Source of the DNA: QALR01 sp900552255
GTDB lineage: Bacteria > Bacillota > Clostridia > Oscillospirales > CAG-272
Assembly: GCA_048526005.1 (NCBI GenBank)
Contig: DBFVEH010000005.1
Coordinates: 1 to 64,000, forward strand
Direction of reading: 5' to 3'
DNA length: 64,000 nt
The first letter of the stretch is position 1, and every line of letters begins with the position of its first letter. The notes beneath the pieces are model-generated. The model had not been told where the DNA came from, ran no database searches, and saw only the letters and a program-made list of their open reading frames with translations. A program made the translations under genes and the position numbers. This document shows, piece by piece, positions 33,124-42,625 of the stretch.

Positions 33124-35061
33124 ATGAAAAAAATCATTGCGCTGGGTCTTGCAGCCTGTCTTGCCGTCACATGCTTTGTATCCTGTGATGATACGCCGCC
33201 GGTCGAAACGACCGAGAGCTATGTGAAAAAGTACGATGTTGAAGACGGCGTTTTGAACTCTTGTATAGGGCAAGCGGATGAAAACGGCGTCTATACCGTG
33301 CCGGACACGATCACAATGATCGGAGAAAGCGCGTTTGCCGGCGATGAAACCTTGAAGGAAATCATAATCGGTCCGAATGTAAAAGCGATCGGGGCAGGTG
33401 CGTTTCAATACTGTACTTCCCTGAAAAAGGTCACGATCGCCGAGGGTGTCGAAAGCATCGGTTCATTCGCTTTCTATGCCTGCTCTTCTTTGGAGGAGAT
33501 ATCTCTTCCCTCTACGGTAGAACGTCTCGAGCCTTATACGTTTTACGGCTGCGAAGCGCTGGAAAGTCTTTCCTTGCAGCATATTCGGTATATCGATGAT
33601 TACGCGATGTGGTACTGTGTGGCTTTGGAAGAGGTGACGTTGTCTGCGGAGCTCACCGGAATCGGCAGCTGGGCTTTCTCGCAGTGTCAGAAGCTGGAGA
33701 CCATTGATATCGAAAACTGCGAAAAGCTCGAAGCCATCGGAGATTATGCGTTTTCCGGCTGTGTGATGCTCACCTCCTTTACCGTTCCGGAGGGGACGCG
33801 CGACATCGGGAAACTGGCCTTTTATGGGTGCTCCCGTCTCACGGACGTCACGATCCCCGGCACGGTCGAGATGGTGGATTTCGCCGCGTTCAATTATACG
33901 CCGTGGTATCAGGAATATTCCGAGGATTATTTGATCGTAGGGGACGGCGTTCTGATCAAGTGTACCGTTCATCCGCTCTATCTCGATTTGTCGGGGAAGG
34001 GCATCAAGTATATCGGGTCCGCGTTTTGGAACGCAGAACTGAGCGGTTCCGCTTCCGAATACGGTTACAAGTATGCGTCGGAGCTGGAATCGGTTGAGAT
34101 TCCGGAGGGGGTGACTGCCATTGGTGTTTCAGCCTTCGAGGGCTGCTATAAGCTTCAGACGGTAACTCTGCCGTCCACGCTCGAACGGATAGAGGAAAGC
34201 GCGTTTTATGTGTATACGGACGGCTATTCTTCTCAGACGGCAGTATCTCTTGAGAATTGTACAAGGCTTGAATATGTCGGGAATTATGCCTTTTATGGCT
34301 GTCAGGGAATGGACGAAATATGGCTGCCTGACAGTGTCGATTATGTCGGCGCTTATGCGTTTGCAGTTACCGGTGCATATGACGGTTTCTTAGAATCCGT
34401 TAAGGATGCGGAAGACGCTCAGTTTTTCGTTGTCGGAGATGGTGTCCTGATAACGGCATATGTGCCAAACGGCGTGACCTCGGTCGAGATACCGGAGGGG
34501 ATCAAAATCGTCGGTGGTGCGGCGCTTTGCGGCTGGGATACGGCATATATTCCGGCGGATGATGAGGAGCTCAGCATCTCCGGACGCTCCAAATATAACC
34601 TCAGCTATAAGGTTCAGCAGCTTTCTCTGCCGTCTACGGTAGAAACGATCTGCGACAGCGCCTTTTTCCGCATGACGAAAATTCAGGAGATCGTGCTTCC
34701 CGACAGTCTCAAATATATCGGTGCCAGCGCGTTTGCCTATTGTGAAAATCTTTCCGAGTTGACCGGAGGGATGAACGTCGAGCAGGTCGGCGACAATGCG
34801 TTCAGCTACTGCACTTCTATCGGAAGCTTTCATTTTTATCCCAATACCGTAAAAATCGGAAACGGTGTTTTTGCCGGATGTTCTGCGCTCGTAACGGTGG
34901 AATTCCCGGAGGAGCTCGCTTATCCGGGGGAGGATATGTTTACCGACGGCTGCACGGCTCTGCGTGAAATCTATCTTGCGCCGGAGGCGCGTCCGCGGAT
35001 TTATACGATTGTGGGGAGCATTACGCAGGATGTGCGTGTGCGGTATTATATCGACGATTGA
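33124..35061 (+). CDS. BspA-type leucine-rich-repeat lipoprotein
   Basis: 645 residues from ATG 33124 (TGGAGGAATG upstream). A lipoprotein signal (ALGLAACLAVTCFVSC, Cys at about 20) is followed by about 20 BspA/LRR_5-type repeats of the form IGESAFAGDETLKEIIIGPNVKAIG..AF..C. The repeats are interrupted by short non-repeat strips (YTPWYQEYSEDYLIVGDGVLIKC and a similar FVVGDGVLITAY), as in treponemal and clostridial surface proteins. It should stand on the outer face of the membrane as an adhesion or binding surface. Its strong promoter suggests good expression. Confidence 0.85.
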   Translation: MKKIIALGLAACLAVTCFVSCDDTPPVETTESYVKKYDVEDGVLNSCIGQADENGVYTVPDTITMIGESAFAGDETLKEIIIGPNVKAIGAGAFQYCTSLKKVTIAEGVESIGSFAFYACSSLEEISLPSTVERLEPYTFYGCEALESLSLQHIRYIDDYAMWYCVALEEVTLSAELTGIGSWAFSQCQKLETIDIENCEKLEAIGDYAFSGCVMLTSFTVPEGTRDIGKLAFYGCSRLTDVTIPGTVEMVDFAAFNYTPWYQEYSEDYLIVGDGVLIKCTVHPLYLDLSGKGIKYIGSAFWNAELSGSASEYGYKYASELESVEIPEGVTAIGVSAFEGCYKLQTVTLPSTLERIEESAFYVYTDGYSSQTAVSLENCTRLEYVGNYAFYGCQGMDEIWLPDSVDYVGAYAFAVTGAYDGFLESVKDAEDAQFFVVGDGVLITAYVPNGVTSVEIPEGIKIVGGAALCGWDTAYIPADDEELSISGRSKYNLSYKVQQLSLPSTVETICDSAFFRMTKIQEIVLPDSLKYIGASAFAYCENLSELTGGMNVEQVGDNAFSYCTSIGSFHFYPNTVKIGNGVFAGCSALVTVEFPEELAYPGEDMFTDGCTALREIYLAPEARPRIYTIVGSITQDVRVRYYIDD

Positions 35062-35073
35062 ACGTCAAGTGGA

Positions 35074-35096
35074 GGAGGATCCTTTCGGGATTCTCC
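35074..35096 (+). terminator. Terminator after the LRR gene
   Basis: GGAGGATCC (35074-35082) pairs with GGATTCTCC (35088-35096) with one G-T pair; TTTTTCTTTT follows. Confidence 0.8.
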
Positions 35097-35212
35097 TTTT
35101 TCTTTTCATTTGGAAAGAAAAAAATATGTCGTGCATTGTTTTGAAGAATTCGGAATAAACTGTAAAAGATGGCGGATATCCGAGCGTGCAGAGAACAGAG
35201 GAGGGCATATTC

Positions 35213-35755
35213 ATGGCAAGTACGAAGCTTGAAATCCGAACGGAGGCAATAAACCGTGAAATCAAAGCGCATGGGGTCGCTGTGCTTCGGTATCGCATTG
35301 CGTTTCCGGTCCTTGCCGGCTGCGACGCCGTAAATGGATTTTGCAGGCAGGTGGCGGAGCAGCTGCGGGATTATGCGGAAAAGACGGCGCAGATGCGCTC
35401 GGATAAGCTTGCCTCCTGCTCTCGGGCTGAACGGGTCGGCTTTCGGGAGATCCAAATAAAAGGCACGGCCGAGGTCGTGTGGTCGGACGAATCATATGTG
35501 AGCATTCTTTTTGATTTTCTGGCCGCCGATAAGGACAGCGTCCATCGGATGGTCAGGCTTGCCCGTACCTTTGAGCTTGCCTCCGGTCGGGTTTGTATGC
35601 CGTCGGAATTTATCGGAAAACGAAAAAAGGCGCCCTCGGAGGAATTTTATCTCACGGCAGACGGCGCCGTTTTTGTTAAAAATCTGTTCGGAAACGATAT
35701 GCTGCCGGCGAAAGGCTTTCGCCCTCAGGATTACATTAAAGAAGTTATGGTATGA
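35213..35755 (+). CDS. Uncharacterised protein, DUF3298-like outline
   Basis: 180 residues from ATG 35213 (GGAGGGC upstream). Mixed alpha/beta with no signal peptide. The order of a strand (VAVLRYRIAFPVL), a helix with Asn (DAVNGFCRQVAEQLRDYAE) and YVSILFDFLAA recalls the DUF3298 arrangement, but the match is weak. Single gene between the LRR terminator and the ATPase promoter. Function not known. Confidence 0.5.
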   Translation: MASTKLEIRTEAINREIKAHGVAVLRYRIAFPVLAGCDAVNGFCRQVAEQLRDYAEKTAQMRSDKLASCSRAERVGFREIQIKGTAEVVWSDESYVSILFDFLAADKDSVHRMVRLARTFELASGRVCMPSEFIGKRKKAPSEEFYLTADGAVFVKNLFGNDMLPAKGFRPQDYIKEVMV

Positions 35756-35865
35756 TCATATTTCATTTTACTGTTATATTGAATCGATTTGTTCAAAATA
35801 TTAAATTAAAATGGTATATTATGTACATAATTCATAAAAAAGACACATTTGTTTTTGAAAAAACC

Positions 35866-35894
35866 TTGAAAATCAAGTGAATTTACGCTATAAT
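35866..35894 (+). promoter_or_regulatory. Promoter of the V-type ATPase operon
   Basis: TTGAAA (35866-35871), a 17-bp spacer and TATAAT (35889-35894), 10 bases ahead of ATG 35905. If 35905 is the start, the leader would be almost absent; with TTG 35935 the leader is about 35 bases and carries GGCGG. Confidence 0.7.
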
Positions 35895-35904
35895 TAACAA
35901 AAAT

Positions 35905-36246
35905 ATGAACAAAAAGAAAGGCGGCGATTGTTTCTTGGATGACCGCATAGAGAAGATATATGAGGCGGAAAAAGCCGCCGTCCAAAAACGAGACGAGCTT
36001 GCGCAACAACAGAAAGCGAAGCGCGAAGAAGTGAAAAAAGCGTACGCTGCGGAAAAGGAAACGGCGCTTTCCGAGGCGGAGGCGGAGGCTTCCCGTCGGC
36101 TTGCCGAAGCCAAAGAAGCTGCCGAAAAAGCCGTTGAGAAGGCAAAGACCGAGGCTTCCGAAAAGGCGGCGGCAGCGATGCGGGAGGCGGAACTCCGCTT
36201 GACTCTCGCATCGGATTTTATTGTTCGGGAGATATTTGAAGCATGA
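35905..36246 (+). CDS. ntpF: V-type ATPase peripheral-stalk subunit (NtpF/subunit H-like)
   Basis: 113 residues, almost wholly one Ala/Glu/Lys-rich coiled coil (EAEKAAVQKRDELAQQQKAK, AEAEASRRLAEAKEAAEKAV) with an amphipathic end. This is the peripheral-stalk subunit that pairs with subunit E. The start is uncertain: ATG 35905 has almost no leader, TTG 35935 has a better ribosome site. The stop overlaps ntpI by 4 bases (ATGA). First of nine genes in the order of the E. hirae ntpFIKECGABD operon. Confidence 0.8.
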   Translation: MNKKKGGDCFLDDRIEKIYEAEKAAVQKRDELAQQQKAKREEVKKAYAAEKETALSEAEAEASRRLAEAKEAAEKAVEKAKTEASEKAAAAMREAELRLTLASDFIVREIFEA

Positions 36247-38204
36247 TTGGACAAATGAAAAAGCTTTCGCTGATCGTCGTTTCCTCGGAAGCGGAGCGCG
36301 TGATGAATCTGCTTGCATGGCTCTCCTGCGCGGAAATTGAGAAAACGGCGGCGGTCGGGGAGACGGAGCTTCTGCGCGTTACGGATTTTTCGAAGAAGCG
36401 CGCGCAGGTGCAGAAATCGCTTGCGTCGCTGCGGTTTGCCATTCCATATCTTTCCCCGTACCGGAAGGACAAGCAGGGGATGTTTTCCGTTTCAAGGCCC
36501 GTGATGCGAAGGGATGACCTCGAGACGCTGCCGGAAGCTGCGGAAAAGGCTGTTGGGGCGGCTGTCCGGGCGGAACAGCTTGAAAATGAGCTGATAGGGC
36601 TGAAAGAGGAGGAAAACAAGCTCTCGGAGCTCTTGCGTTCCTATTCTCTGTGGCTGGGCTTGGATGTCCCCTTGGATTTTTCGGGAACGGACAGGACCCG
36701 TGCCGTTTTCGGGACGCTCCCGTCGGGAAAGGGCATAAAAGAGGCGCTTTCCGATTCCTTATCGGAGCTTTCGGACGGCGCATATTCGCTGGATATCATC
36801 GGGAGCGAGGCTTCCGTTTCGTATGTTTTTCTGGTATATATAAAGACGGCGGAAAAGAAAGTGAGCGCGGCGCTTTCCGCCGCCGGCTTTGTGAGGCTCC
36901 GATTCGATGCCGGGACCGGAACTGCCGTTTCGGCATCGGAAAAGGTGCAGCGGCAGCTTCTCGACCTGCGGGAGAAGCGGGAGGCTTTGACCGAAGAGAA
37001 ACGGACGCTTGCCGCGCTTTGCGCCGACATGGAGACGGCCTACGATATCCTTGACACAAGGCTCGGAATCTTGGAGCAGCGGGAAAAGACCGCGGCGACC
37101 GAGCATACGGTGCTGATAAGCGGCTGGCTTCCGGCAAAGCAGGAAAAACGTCTGCGGGAGGCGCTTGCGGGATATACGTGCTCTTTGGCTCTTTCCGAGC
37201 CGGAGGAGGGAGACGATGTTCCGGTGCAGCTTTGCAACAATGCGTTCGCAGACCCGTTTGAATCCCTCATCGGACTATATTCTTATCCCAAATACGGCAG
37301 CTTCGACCCGACCTTCATCATGGGCATCTTTTTCTCGATCTTCTTCGGGCTCATGACGGCGGACGTCGGCTACGGCCTGCTCATCACGGTCGGCTGCCTG
37401 ATCATGATAAAGCTCATGAAGCCGCGGCTCGGTATGCGCCGGTTCTTGAAGATGTTTGCGATCTGCGGCGTTTTCAGCATGGTGTCCGGCGTGCTGTTCA
37501 ACGGCTGGTTCGGGGATCTGCCGACGCAGTTCGCGCAAAACATCCTCGGGATCACCGATTTCGGCGGAATGTGGTATCTGGTCGATCCGATCAACGAGCC
37601 CATCACGTTCTTTATCATTTCGCTGGCGGCAGGCGCCGTCCATTTGATCGCCGGCATGATCATCAAAATGGTCATGCTGATAAAAAGCGGCGATATTTTT
37701 TCGGCGGTCTTTGACGTCGGAAGCTGGTTTGTGATCTTTGCCGGCATCGCGCTGTATGTGCTGGTCGGCACTGCGGGCGGTATCGTCGCACTTGTCGGCG
37801 TTCTGATGGTGGTGTTCACGCACGGCAGACATCAGAAAAACATCATTATGAAATTTTTCTCCGGACTGCTCGGGCTTTACGACATCGTGAATTACATGTC
37901 GGACCTTCTGTCCTATTCGCGCGTGCTTGCGCTCGGACTTTCCTCGGCGGTCATCGCCAGCGTTTTCAACGTTTTGGCTACGCTCGGCGGCAGGTCGGCG
38001 GTTTCGTTTATCCTTTTCCCGCTTGTGTTCCTCATCGGACATGCGCTCAACATCGCGCTGAGCGTGCTCAGCTCGTTCATTCATTCCAGCCGGCTTCAAT
38101 ATGTGGAATTTTTCGGTAAATTTTACGAGGACGGCGGCCGGCAGTTTGCGCCGATGGCGCCGCGGTTAAAATATACCGATGTTTCGCCGGAGGATTTTGA
38201 ATAG
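36243..38204 (+). CDS. ntpI: V-type ATPase subunit I (membrane a-subunit)
   Basis: 653 residues. The N-terminal 330 are soluble and form the coiled-coil stator arm; seven to eight membrane segments follow, with IMGIFFSIFFGLMTADVGYGLL, GGMWYLVDPINEPITFF, and a conserved Arg in DLLSYSRVLALGLSSAVIASV, the residue that moves ions past the K ring. Stator of the membrane motor. The gene overlaps ntpF by 4 bases and is followed by a 170-bp gap before ntpK. Confidence 0.93.
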   Translation: MIGQMKKLSLIVVSSEAERVMNLLAWLSCAEIEKTAAVGETELLRVTDFSKKRAQVQKSLASLRFAIPYLSPYRKDKQGMFSVSRPVMRRDDLETLPEAAEKAVGAAVRAEQLENELIGLKEEENKLSELLRSYSLWLGLDVPLDFSGTDRTRAVFGTLPSGKGIKEALSDSLSELSDGAYSLDIIGSEASVSYVFLVYIKTAEKKVSAALSAAGFVRLRFDAGTGTAVSASEKVQRQLLDLREKREALTEEKRTLAALCADMETAYDILDTRLGILEQREKTAATEHTVLISGWLPAKQEKRLREALAGYTCSLALSEPEEGDDVPVQLCNNAFADPFESLIGLYSYPKYGSFDPTFIMGIFFSIFFGLMTADVGYGLLITVGCLIMIKLMKPRLGMRRFLKMFAICGVFSMVSGVLFNGWFGDLPTQFAQNILGITDFGGMWYLVDPINEPITFFIISLAAGAVHLIAGMIIKMVMLIKSGDIFSAVFDVGSWFVIFAGIALYVLVGTAGGIVALVGVLMVVFTHGRHQKNIIMKFFSGLLGLYDIVNYMSDLLSYSRVLALGLSSAVIASVFNVLATLGGRSAVSFILFPLVFLIGHALNIALSVLSSFIHSSRLQYVEFFGKFYEDGGRQFAPMAPRLKYTDVSPEDFE

Positions 38205-38374
38205 CAGTATTTGGTGAGCTGTTCCCGCCTCCCATGACGACGGGAAATCTTTTAGGTCGGGGGCATTTGTATTCCCGCCGATGACAGTGAGGTGCTTGCT
38301 GCGCCTTACTCTGCTCGGTGACGGGCAGCATCTTTTTGAAAAATTTGAGACCATATGGTCGGAAAGGCAATATT
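38205..38374 (+). promoter_or_regulatory. 170-bp intercistronic region with dyads ahead of subunit K
   Basis: All other junctions of the operon are about 50 bp or less. This one holds CCCGCC/GGCGGG-type and GCTGC/GCAGC complementary arms and a 12-bp palindrome GACCATATGGTC (38349-38360) 14 bases before the start of K. It may set the higher yield of subunit K, which is needed in about ten copies. No coding frame was seen. Confidence 0.45.
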
Positions 38375-38872
38375 ATGACATTTTCTGATTTTTTGAGCAC
38401 AATTTTCACCGGCACAAATCTTGCGCTTCTCGGCGCAGTGCTTGCCGTCGCGTTCTCGGGCTTCGGCTCCGCTAAGGGCGTCGGCATGGTGAGCGAGGCC
38501 TCCGCGGGGCTTCTCACGGAGGATCCCTCCAAGTTCGGTAAGGCGATGGTTTTGCAGGCGCTCCCCGCTACGCAGGGTATTTACGGATTTGTTATCGCGT
38601 TCCTCATCGCCGTGGTGAAGCTGGATATCATGTCCGGTACGCCTGTCGAGCTGACGATAGGACAGGGCATGTATCTGTTCTGTTCCGCGCTTCCCATCGC
38701 GCTCGGCGGCTGGGTATCCGCCCTCAAGCAGGCGAGAGTGGCGACGGCCGGCATTTCCGTGCTTGCCAAGCGTCCCGAGGCGGTCGGCAAGGCGATCATT
38801 TCCTCGGCGCTTGTCGAGATGTATGCGATTCTCGCGTTCCTGATCTCCATTCTGCTCGTGCTGTCGTTTTAA
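38375..38872 (+). CDS. ntpK: V-type ATPase subunit K (membrane rotor ring)
   Basis: 165 residues from ATG 38375 (GGAAAGG upstream). The doubled, four-helix proteolipid of about 16 kDa. The ion-binding acid Glu148 stands in SALVEMYAIL in the second hairpin; in the first hairpin the equivalent helix has LPATQG. Leu63, Thr66, Gln67, Gln119 and Glu148 match, by motif, the sodium-site residues of E. hirae NtpK. This suggests sodium rather than proton coupling. Confidence 0.92.
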   Translation: MTFSDFLSTIFTGTNLALLGAVLAVAFSGFGSAKGVGMVSEASAGLLTEDPSKFGKAMVLQALPATQGIYGFVIAFLIAVVKLDIMSGTPVELTIGQGMYLFCSALPIALGGWVSALKQARVATAGISVLAKRPEAVGKAIISSALVEMYAILAFLISILLVLSF

Positions 38873-38890
38873 GCTCGGAGAAACGCTCTT

Positions 38891-39490
38891 ATGAACGCAG
38901 AAACAGGAATCGAAACCATCATAAGCCGGATCGAAGCGGACGTCGAGGCGGAGCTTGCCGCCTCCCGTGAGGCGTTTGAAAAAGAGCTTGCGGCGCTTGC
39001 CGCCGAGCATTCGGCCTCTCTTCAGAACATAAAAGACGACGCTCAGCGCCGTGCGGCGGAAGCCGTGGAAAAAGAGCTGCAAAGAGGGCGCTCCGCCGCC
39101 GTATCTGCCTCGCGCGGAATCCTTGCGCAGGAGAAAAGTGAGCTTGTGCGCCGCGCCTTTGAGCTGGCGGCAAAAAGCTTTGCTTCCATGGAAACGGAGC
39201 GGTATCTCGCTATCATGGCTCCGATGCTTACCTCCGGCGCGGCGGAATTTCCGGCCGGCGCCATGCTTACGCTCGTTGTTCCCGAGGGACATCCGGTTTC
39301 CGGCGAAACGCTCGCCGCGGCAGCGAAAGTACAGATTGACCGCATCGAGATAAGCGGTGAATTTGACGCCGGCTTTCTCCTCTTTTCGGAGGAGCTGGAG
39401 CTGAACTGCATTCCCTCGAAGCTTATCGGCGACCGATATGAGGAGCTGTCCCCGCGCGTCGCCGCCATTCTCTTTGAGAGAGAAGCCTAA
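38891..39490 (+). CDS. ntpE: V-type ATPase subunit E
   Basis: 199 residues. A long N-terminal helix rich in Glu, Ala and Arg (VEAELAASREAFEKELAALAAE) and an alpha/beta C-terminal head (GEFDAGFLLFSEELELNCIPSKLIGDRYEEL), the usual stalk subunit E that clamps subunits A and B to the membrane stator. 18 bases on each side to its neighbours. Confidence 0.88.
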   Translation: MNAETGIETIISRIEADVEAELAASREAFEKELAALAAEHSASLQNIKDDAQRRAAEAVEKELQRGRSAAVSASRGILAQEKSELVRRAFELAAKSFASMETERYLAIMAPMLTSGAAEFPAGAMLTLVVPEGHPVSGETLAAAAKVQIDRIEISGEFDAGFLLFSEELELNCIPSKLIGDRYEELSPRVAAILFEREA

Positions 39491-39508
39491 CGAAAGGGGG
39501 ATCTTGCC

Positions 39509-40483
39509 TTGTCAGCACCCCGGCAAAACGATTATATCTATGCGTCGGCGCGCATTGGCGTGCTGGAAAACGCAATTTTGACAAAAGAACAGTATGATAA
39601 GCTGATCTTCGCGCCTGCGGGCACGGAACGGCAGATGCTCATCTCCTTTGGATATCCGAAGTTAGAAAAGGCGCCGCTTTCCGAGCTGCTCGAAAAGCGT
39701 GTGGAGGAAGCGTTCGATACGGTATGCGAAACGGTGTCGGACGGCTCGGTTTTCGATGCGCTGCGATATCCGTATGACTGTATGAACTTAAAGGCCGTGA
39801 TCAAATGCTCGCTGAGAGCCGGCTTCCGCGCCGAGGATTTCCTTTCGGATATCGGAACCGTGCCGCCGGAAAAGGCAGCGCAGGCGCTTCGTGAGGGCGA
39901 TTTTTCGCCGTATCCCGCTCATATGGCTGGGGCTGCGGCGCAGGTGACGGAGGCTTATCCGAAAACGTCCGATCCGTCGATCATCGACGCGGCGCTCGAC
40001 CGCGCGTGCTTTTTGGATATGAAAACGGCGGCGCAGGCTTCGGGTATTCCGGAGCTTTCGGAATATGTGGCGCGGAAGATCGATGTTGTCAATACCGTGA
40101 TGTGCGCACGGCTGATGAAAAATGCGGAAGGTCGCTTTGACGGCGGCTTCCTTGACGGCGGCTCAGTCTCTTATGAAAAGCTGTCGGCGTGCTTGGCGTC
40201 CGGCTCTTTTGCGAAAGAGGCTTTTCGCGGTACGCTTTTGGAGACGGTCACGGAGGAGATATTATCCGCCGAAGCGCCCGCCGCGCTTGAACGGGTGCTC
40301 GATTTGTTTGAGATGAAGCAGATCGTTCCGTATCAGAATGCGTATTTCGGCGCGGCGCGGCTTGTCGGATATCTCCTCGCCTATGAGGCGGAGGTGAAAA
40401 ATCTGCGCATTATCCTTGCGGGAAGAATCGCGGGAGACGCGGGAGAGAAAATAAAGGAAAGGCTGCGCGGAATTTATGTATAA
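39509..40483 (+). CDS. ntpC: V-type ATPase subunit C
   Basis: 324 residues from TTG 39509 (AAAGGGGG upstream). All-helical; YIYASARIGVLENAILTKEQYDKL at the start and YDCMNLKAVIKC, YVARKIDVVNTVMCAR and AYEAEVKNLRIILAGRIAG are the d-subunit (AC39) marks. It links the central shaft to the K ring. Overlaps the next gene by 8 bases. Confidence 0.9.
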   Translation: MSAPRQNDYIYASARIGVLENAILTKEQYDKLIFAPAGTERQMLISFGYPKLEKAPLSELLEKRVEEAFDTVCETVSDGSVFDALRYPYDCMNLKAVIKCSLRAGFRAEDFLSDIGTVPPEKAAQALREGDFSPYPAHMAGAAAQVTEAYPKTSDPSIIDAALDRACFLDMKTAAQASGIPELSEYVARKIDVVNTVMCARLMKNAEGRFDGGFLDGGSVSYEKLSACLASGSFAKEAFRGTLLETVTEEILSAEAPAALERVLDLFEMKQIVPYQNAYFGAARLVGYLLAYEAEVKNLRIILAGRIAGDAGEKIKERLRGIYV

Positions 40484-40802
40484 AATAGGAATTATCGGCG
40501 AGGGCGACAGCGTTCTCGGCTTCCTCACCGCCGGCTTTTCGGTGTTTCCGGTGGAATCGTCCGAGGAGGCGGCGAGCACGCTTCATTCGCTTGCAAAGGA
40601 CGATTACGCGATTATTTTCATCACGGAGGATCTCGCGGACGGGATCGGAGAGGATCTTGCGAAATATCGGGAATGTGCCGTTCCTGCGGTCATTCTGATC
40701 CCGTCAAAGGACGGGACGGCGGGAGTCGGCATGTCGAATATTCGTGAGAGCGTCATTCGCGCGGTGGGCGCGGATATTTTGTTCGGCTCCGATGAGACAT
40801 AA
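40476..40802 (+). CDS. ntpG: V-type ATPase subunit F (NtpG)
   Basis: 108 residues, small Rossmann-like protein: MYKIGIIGEGDSVLGFLTAGFSVFPV, then YAIIFITEDLADGIGEDLAKYR and VILIPSKDGTAG. It sits on the central shaft beside subunit D. Named ntpG in the E. hirae operon order. Confidence 0.9.
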   Translation: MYKIGIIGEGDSVLGFLTAGFSVFPVESSEEAASTLHSLAKDDYAIIFITEDLADGIGEDLAKYRECAVPAVILIPSKDGTAGVGMSNIRESVIRAVGADILFGSDET

Positions 40803-40855
40803 AATCATACAATGCGCGGACGCTTGTCCGCGCGGAAAGGGAAGTTGCTTATAAT

Positions 40856-42613
40856 ATGGCTGAGGGAAAAATCATCAAGGTTTCAGGCCCGCTTGTCATC
40901 GCGGGCGGCATGAGAGACGCCAATATGTTCGACGTCGTGCGGATCGGCGCGGCGGGACTCATCGGCGAGATCATCGAAATGCACGGAGACCGGGCGTCGA
41001 TCCAGGTTTATGAGGAAACGGCGGGACTCGGCTGCGGCGACCGCGTTGTCTCGACCGGCGAGCCGCTTTCCGTCGAGCTGGGACCCGGGCTTATCACAAA
41101 CATATACGACGGCATCCAGCGTCCGCTGGAAAGCATTTTTCATAAATACGGCACCAATATCACAAGAGGCATTTCCGAGCCGGCGCTCGACAGGAAGAAA
41201 AAATGGCATTTCACGCCGACCGTTTCGACCGGGGACTCCGTGACGGCGGGAGATGTGATCGGAACGGTTGCGGAAACCGAGCTTATGCTCCATAAAATCA
41301 TGGTTCCCTACGGGATTTCCGGCGTTGTGAGCGAGATTGCGGAGGGGGATTATACCGTCACGGATACGGTCTGCAGGATTGCCGCGCAGAGCGGTACGGC
41401 GGCGCTTTCCCTCATGTGCAAGTGGCCTGTCCGCCGTGCGCGTGCGTATGCAAAAAAGCTCGCGCCGGATGAGCTGATGATCACGGGACAGCGCGTCATC
41501 GACGCGATGTTCCCGATCGCCAAGGGCGGAACGGCGTGTGTTCCGGGGCCGTTCGGCTCCGGCAAGACGGTCGTTCAGCATCAGCTTGCGAAATGGAGCA
41601 ATGTGGATCTTGTGGTCTATATCGGCTGCGGCGAGCGCGGCAATGAGATGACCGACGTTCTACGTGAATTTCCGGAGCTGCGCGACCCGCGCACGGGACA
41701 TTCGATCATGAAGCGCACGGTGCTGATCGCGAATACCTCCGATATGCCGGTCGCGGCGCGCGAGGCTTCGATCTATACCGGCATCACGATCGCCGAGTAT
41801 TTCCGCGATATGGGATATTCCGTCGCGGTCATCGCGGATTCCTCCTCGCGCTGGGCGGAGGCGCTGCGCGAGATGTCCGGACGGCTTGAGGAGATGCCCG
41901 GCGAGGAGGGCTATCCCGCGTATCTGACCTCGCGGCTTGCACAGTTCTACGAACGCGCGGGGCGCGTGGTCTGTCTCGGTTCGGACGGCAGAGAGGGAAC
42001 GCTTTCCGCCATCGGCGCGGTTTCGCCGCAGGGCGGCGACCTTTCGGAGCCGGTTACGCAGGCGACGCTGCGTATCGTCAAGGTATTTTGGGGACTCGAA
42101 TCGAATCTCGCCTACCGCCGCCATTTTCCGGCGATCAACTGGCTGAATTCGTATTCCCTCTATAAAGACAGGCTGGAGCCGTGGTTCCGTGAGCATGTCG
42201 GCCGCGGATTTTCCGAGGCGACTGCGGAGGCGATGCGGCTTTTGCAGGCGGAAAGCGAGCTCGACGAGATCGTGAAGCTCGTCGGCGCGGACGCGCTTTC
42301 CCCGAAGGAACGGCTTACGCTGGAGGCGGCGCGTTCCGTGCGCGAGGATTTCTTACAGCAGAACGCCTTTGACGAATTCGATTCGTATACACCGCTGGAT
42401 AAACAGTACCGCCTGCTGCTTCTGATCCTTTCTTACTATAATAAATCACTTGCAGCGGTCGAAAAAGGCGCGGATGCGGAGGCGCTCGCGGATATGAATG
42501 TCAGAGAGAAAATCGGCCGCGCCAAGAGCGCGCCGGACAATACCTATGTTTCCGATTTTGAAGCCATCGATCATGAGATCGATGCGGAAATCGAAACCAT
42601 TCTTTGCAGATAA
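40856..42613 (+). CDS. ntpA: V-type ATPase catalytic subunit A
   Basis: 585 residues. Catalytic ATP-binding subunit, with Walker A GPFGSGKTV (about 231-239), the long non-homologous insert, YIGCGERGNEMTDVL, and SIYTGITIAEYFRDMGYSVAVIADSSSRWAEALREMSGRLEEMPGEEGYPAYL, the Walker B region. The usual length for the family. 53 bases separate it from ntpG and 12 from ntpB. Confidence 0.97.
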   Translation: MAEGKIIKVSGPLVIAGGMRDANMFDVVRIGAAGLIGEIIEMHGDRASIQVYEETAGLGCGDRVVSTGEPLSVELGPGLITNIYDGIQRPLESIFHKYGTNITRGISEPALDRKKKWHFTPTVSTGDSVTAGDVIGTVAETELMLHKIMVPYGISGVVSEIAEGDYTVTDTVCRIAAQSGTAALSLMCKWPVRRARAYAKKLAPDELMITGQRVIDAMFPIAKGGTACVPGPFGSGKTVVQHQLAKWSNVDLVVYIGCGERGNEMTDVLREFPELRDPRTGHSIMKRTVLIANTSDMPVAAREASIYTGITIAEYFRDMGYSVAVIADSSSRWAEALREMSGRLEEMPGEEGYPAYLTSRLAQFYERAGRVVCLGSDGREGTLSAIGAVSPQGGDLSEPVTQATLRIVKVFWGLESNLAYRRHFPAINWLNSYSLYKDRLEPWFREHVGRGFSEATAEAMRLLQAESELDEIVKLVGADALSPKERLTLEAARSVREDFLQQNAFDEFDSYTPLDKQYRLLLLILSYYNKSLAAVEKGADAEALADMNVREKIGRAKSAPDNTYVSDFEAIDHEIDAEIETILCR

Positions 42614-42625
42614 GGAGGTGCCGGA

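Noticed and set aside
33124..35061. Direct repeats in the LRR gene as a CRISPR or satellite array
   Set aside because: The repeats are protein-level BspA leucine-rich repeats; the DNA is not a regular repeat-spacer array. No CRISPR was seen anywhere in the window.
37275..38099. A 274-codon minus-strand frame rich in His and Asp opposite ntpI
   Set aside because: Shadow of membrane-segment codons; no ribosome site and no recognisable domain.
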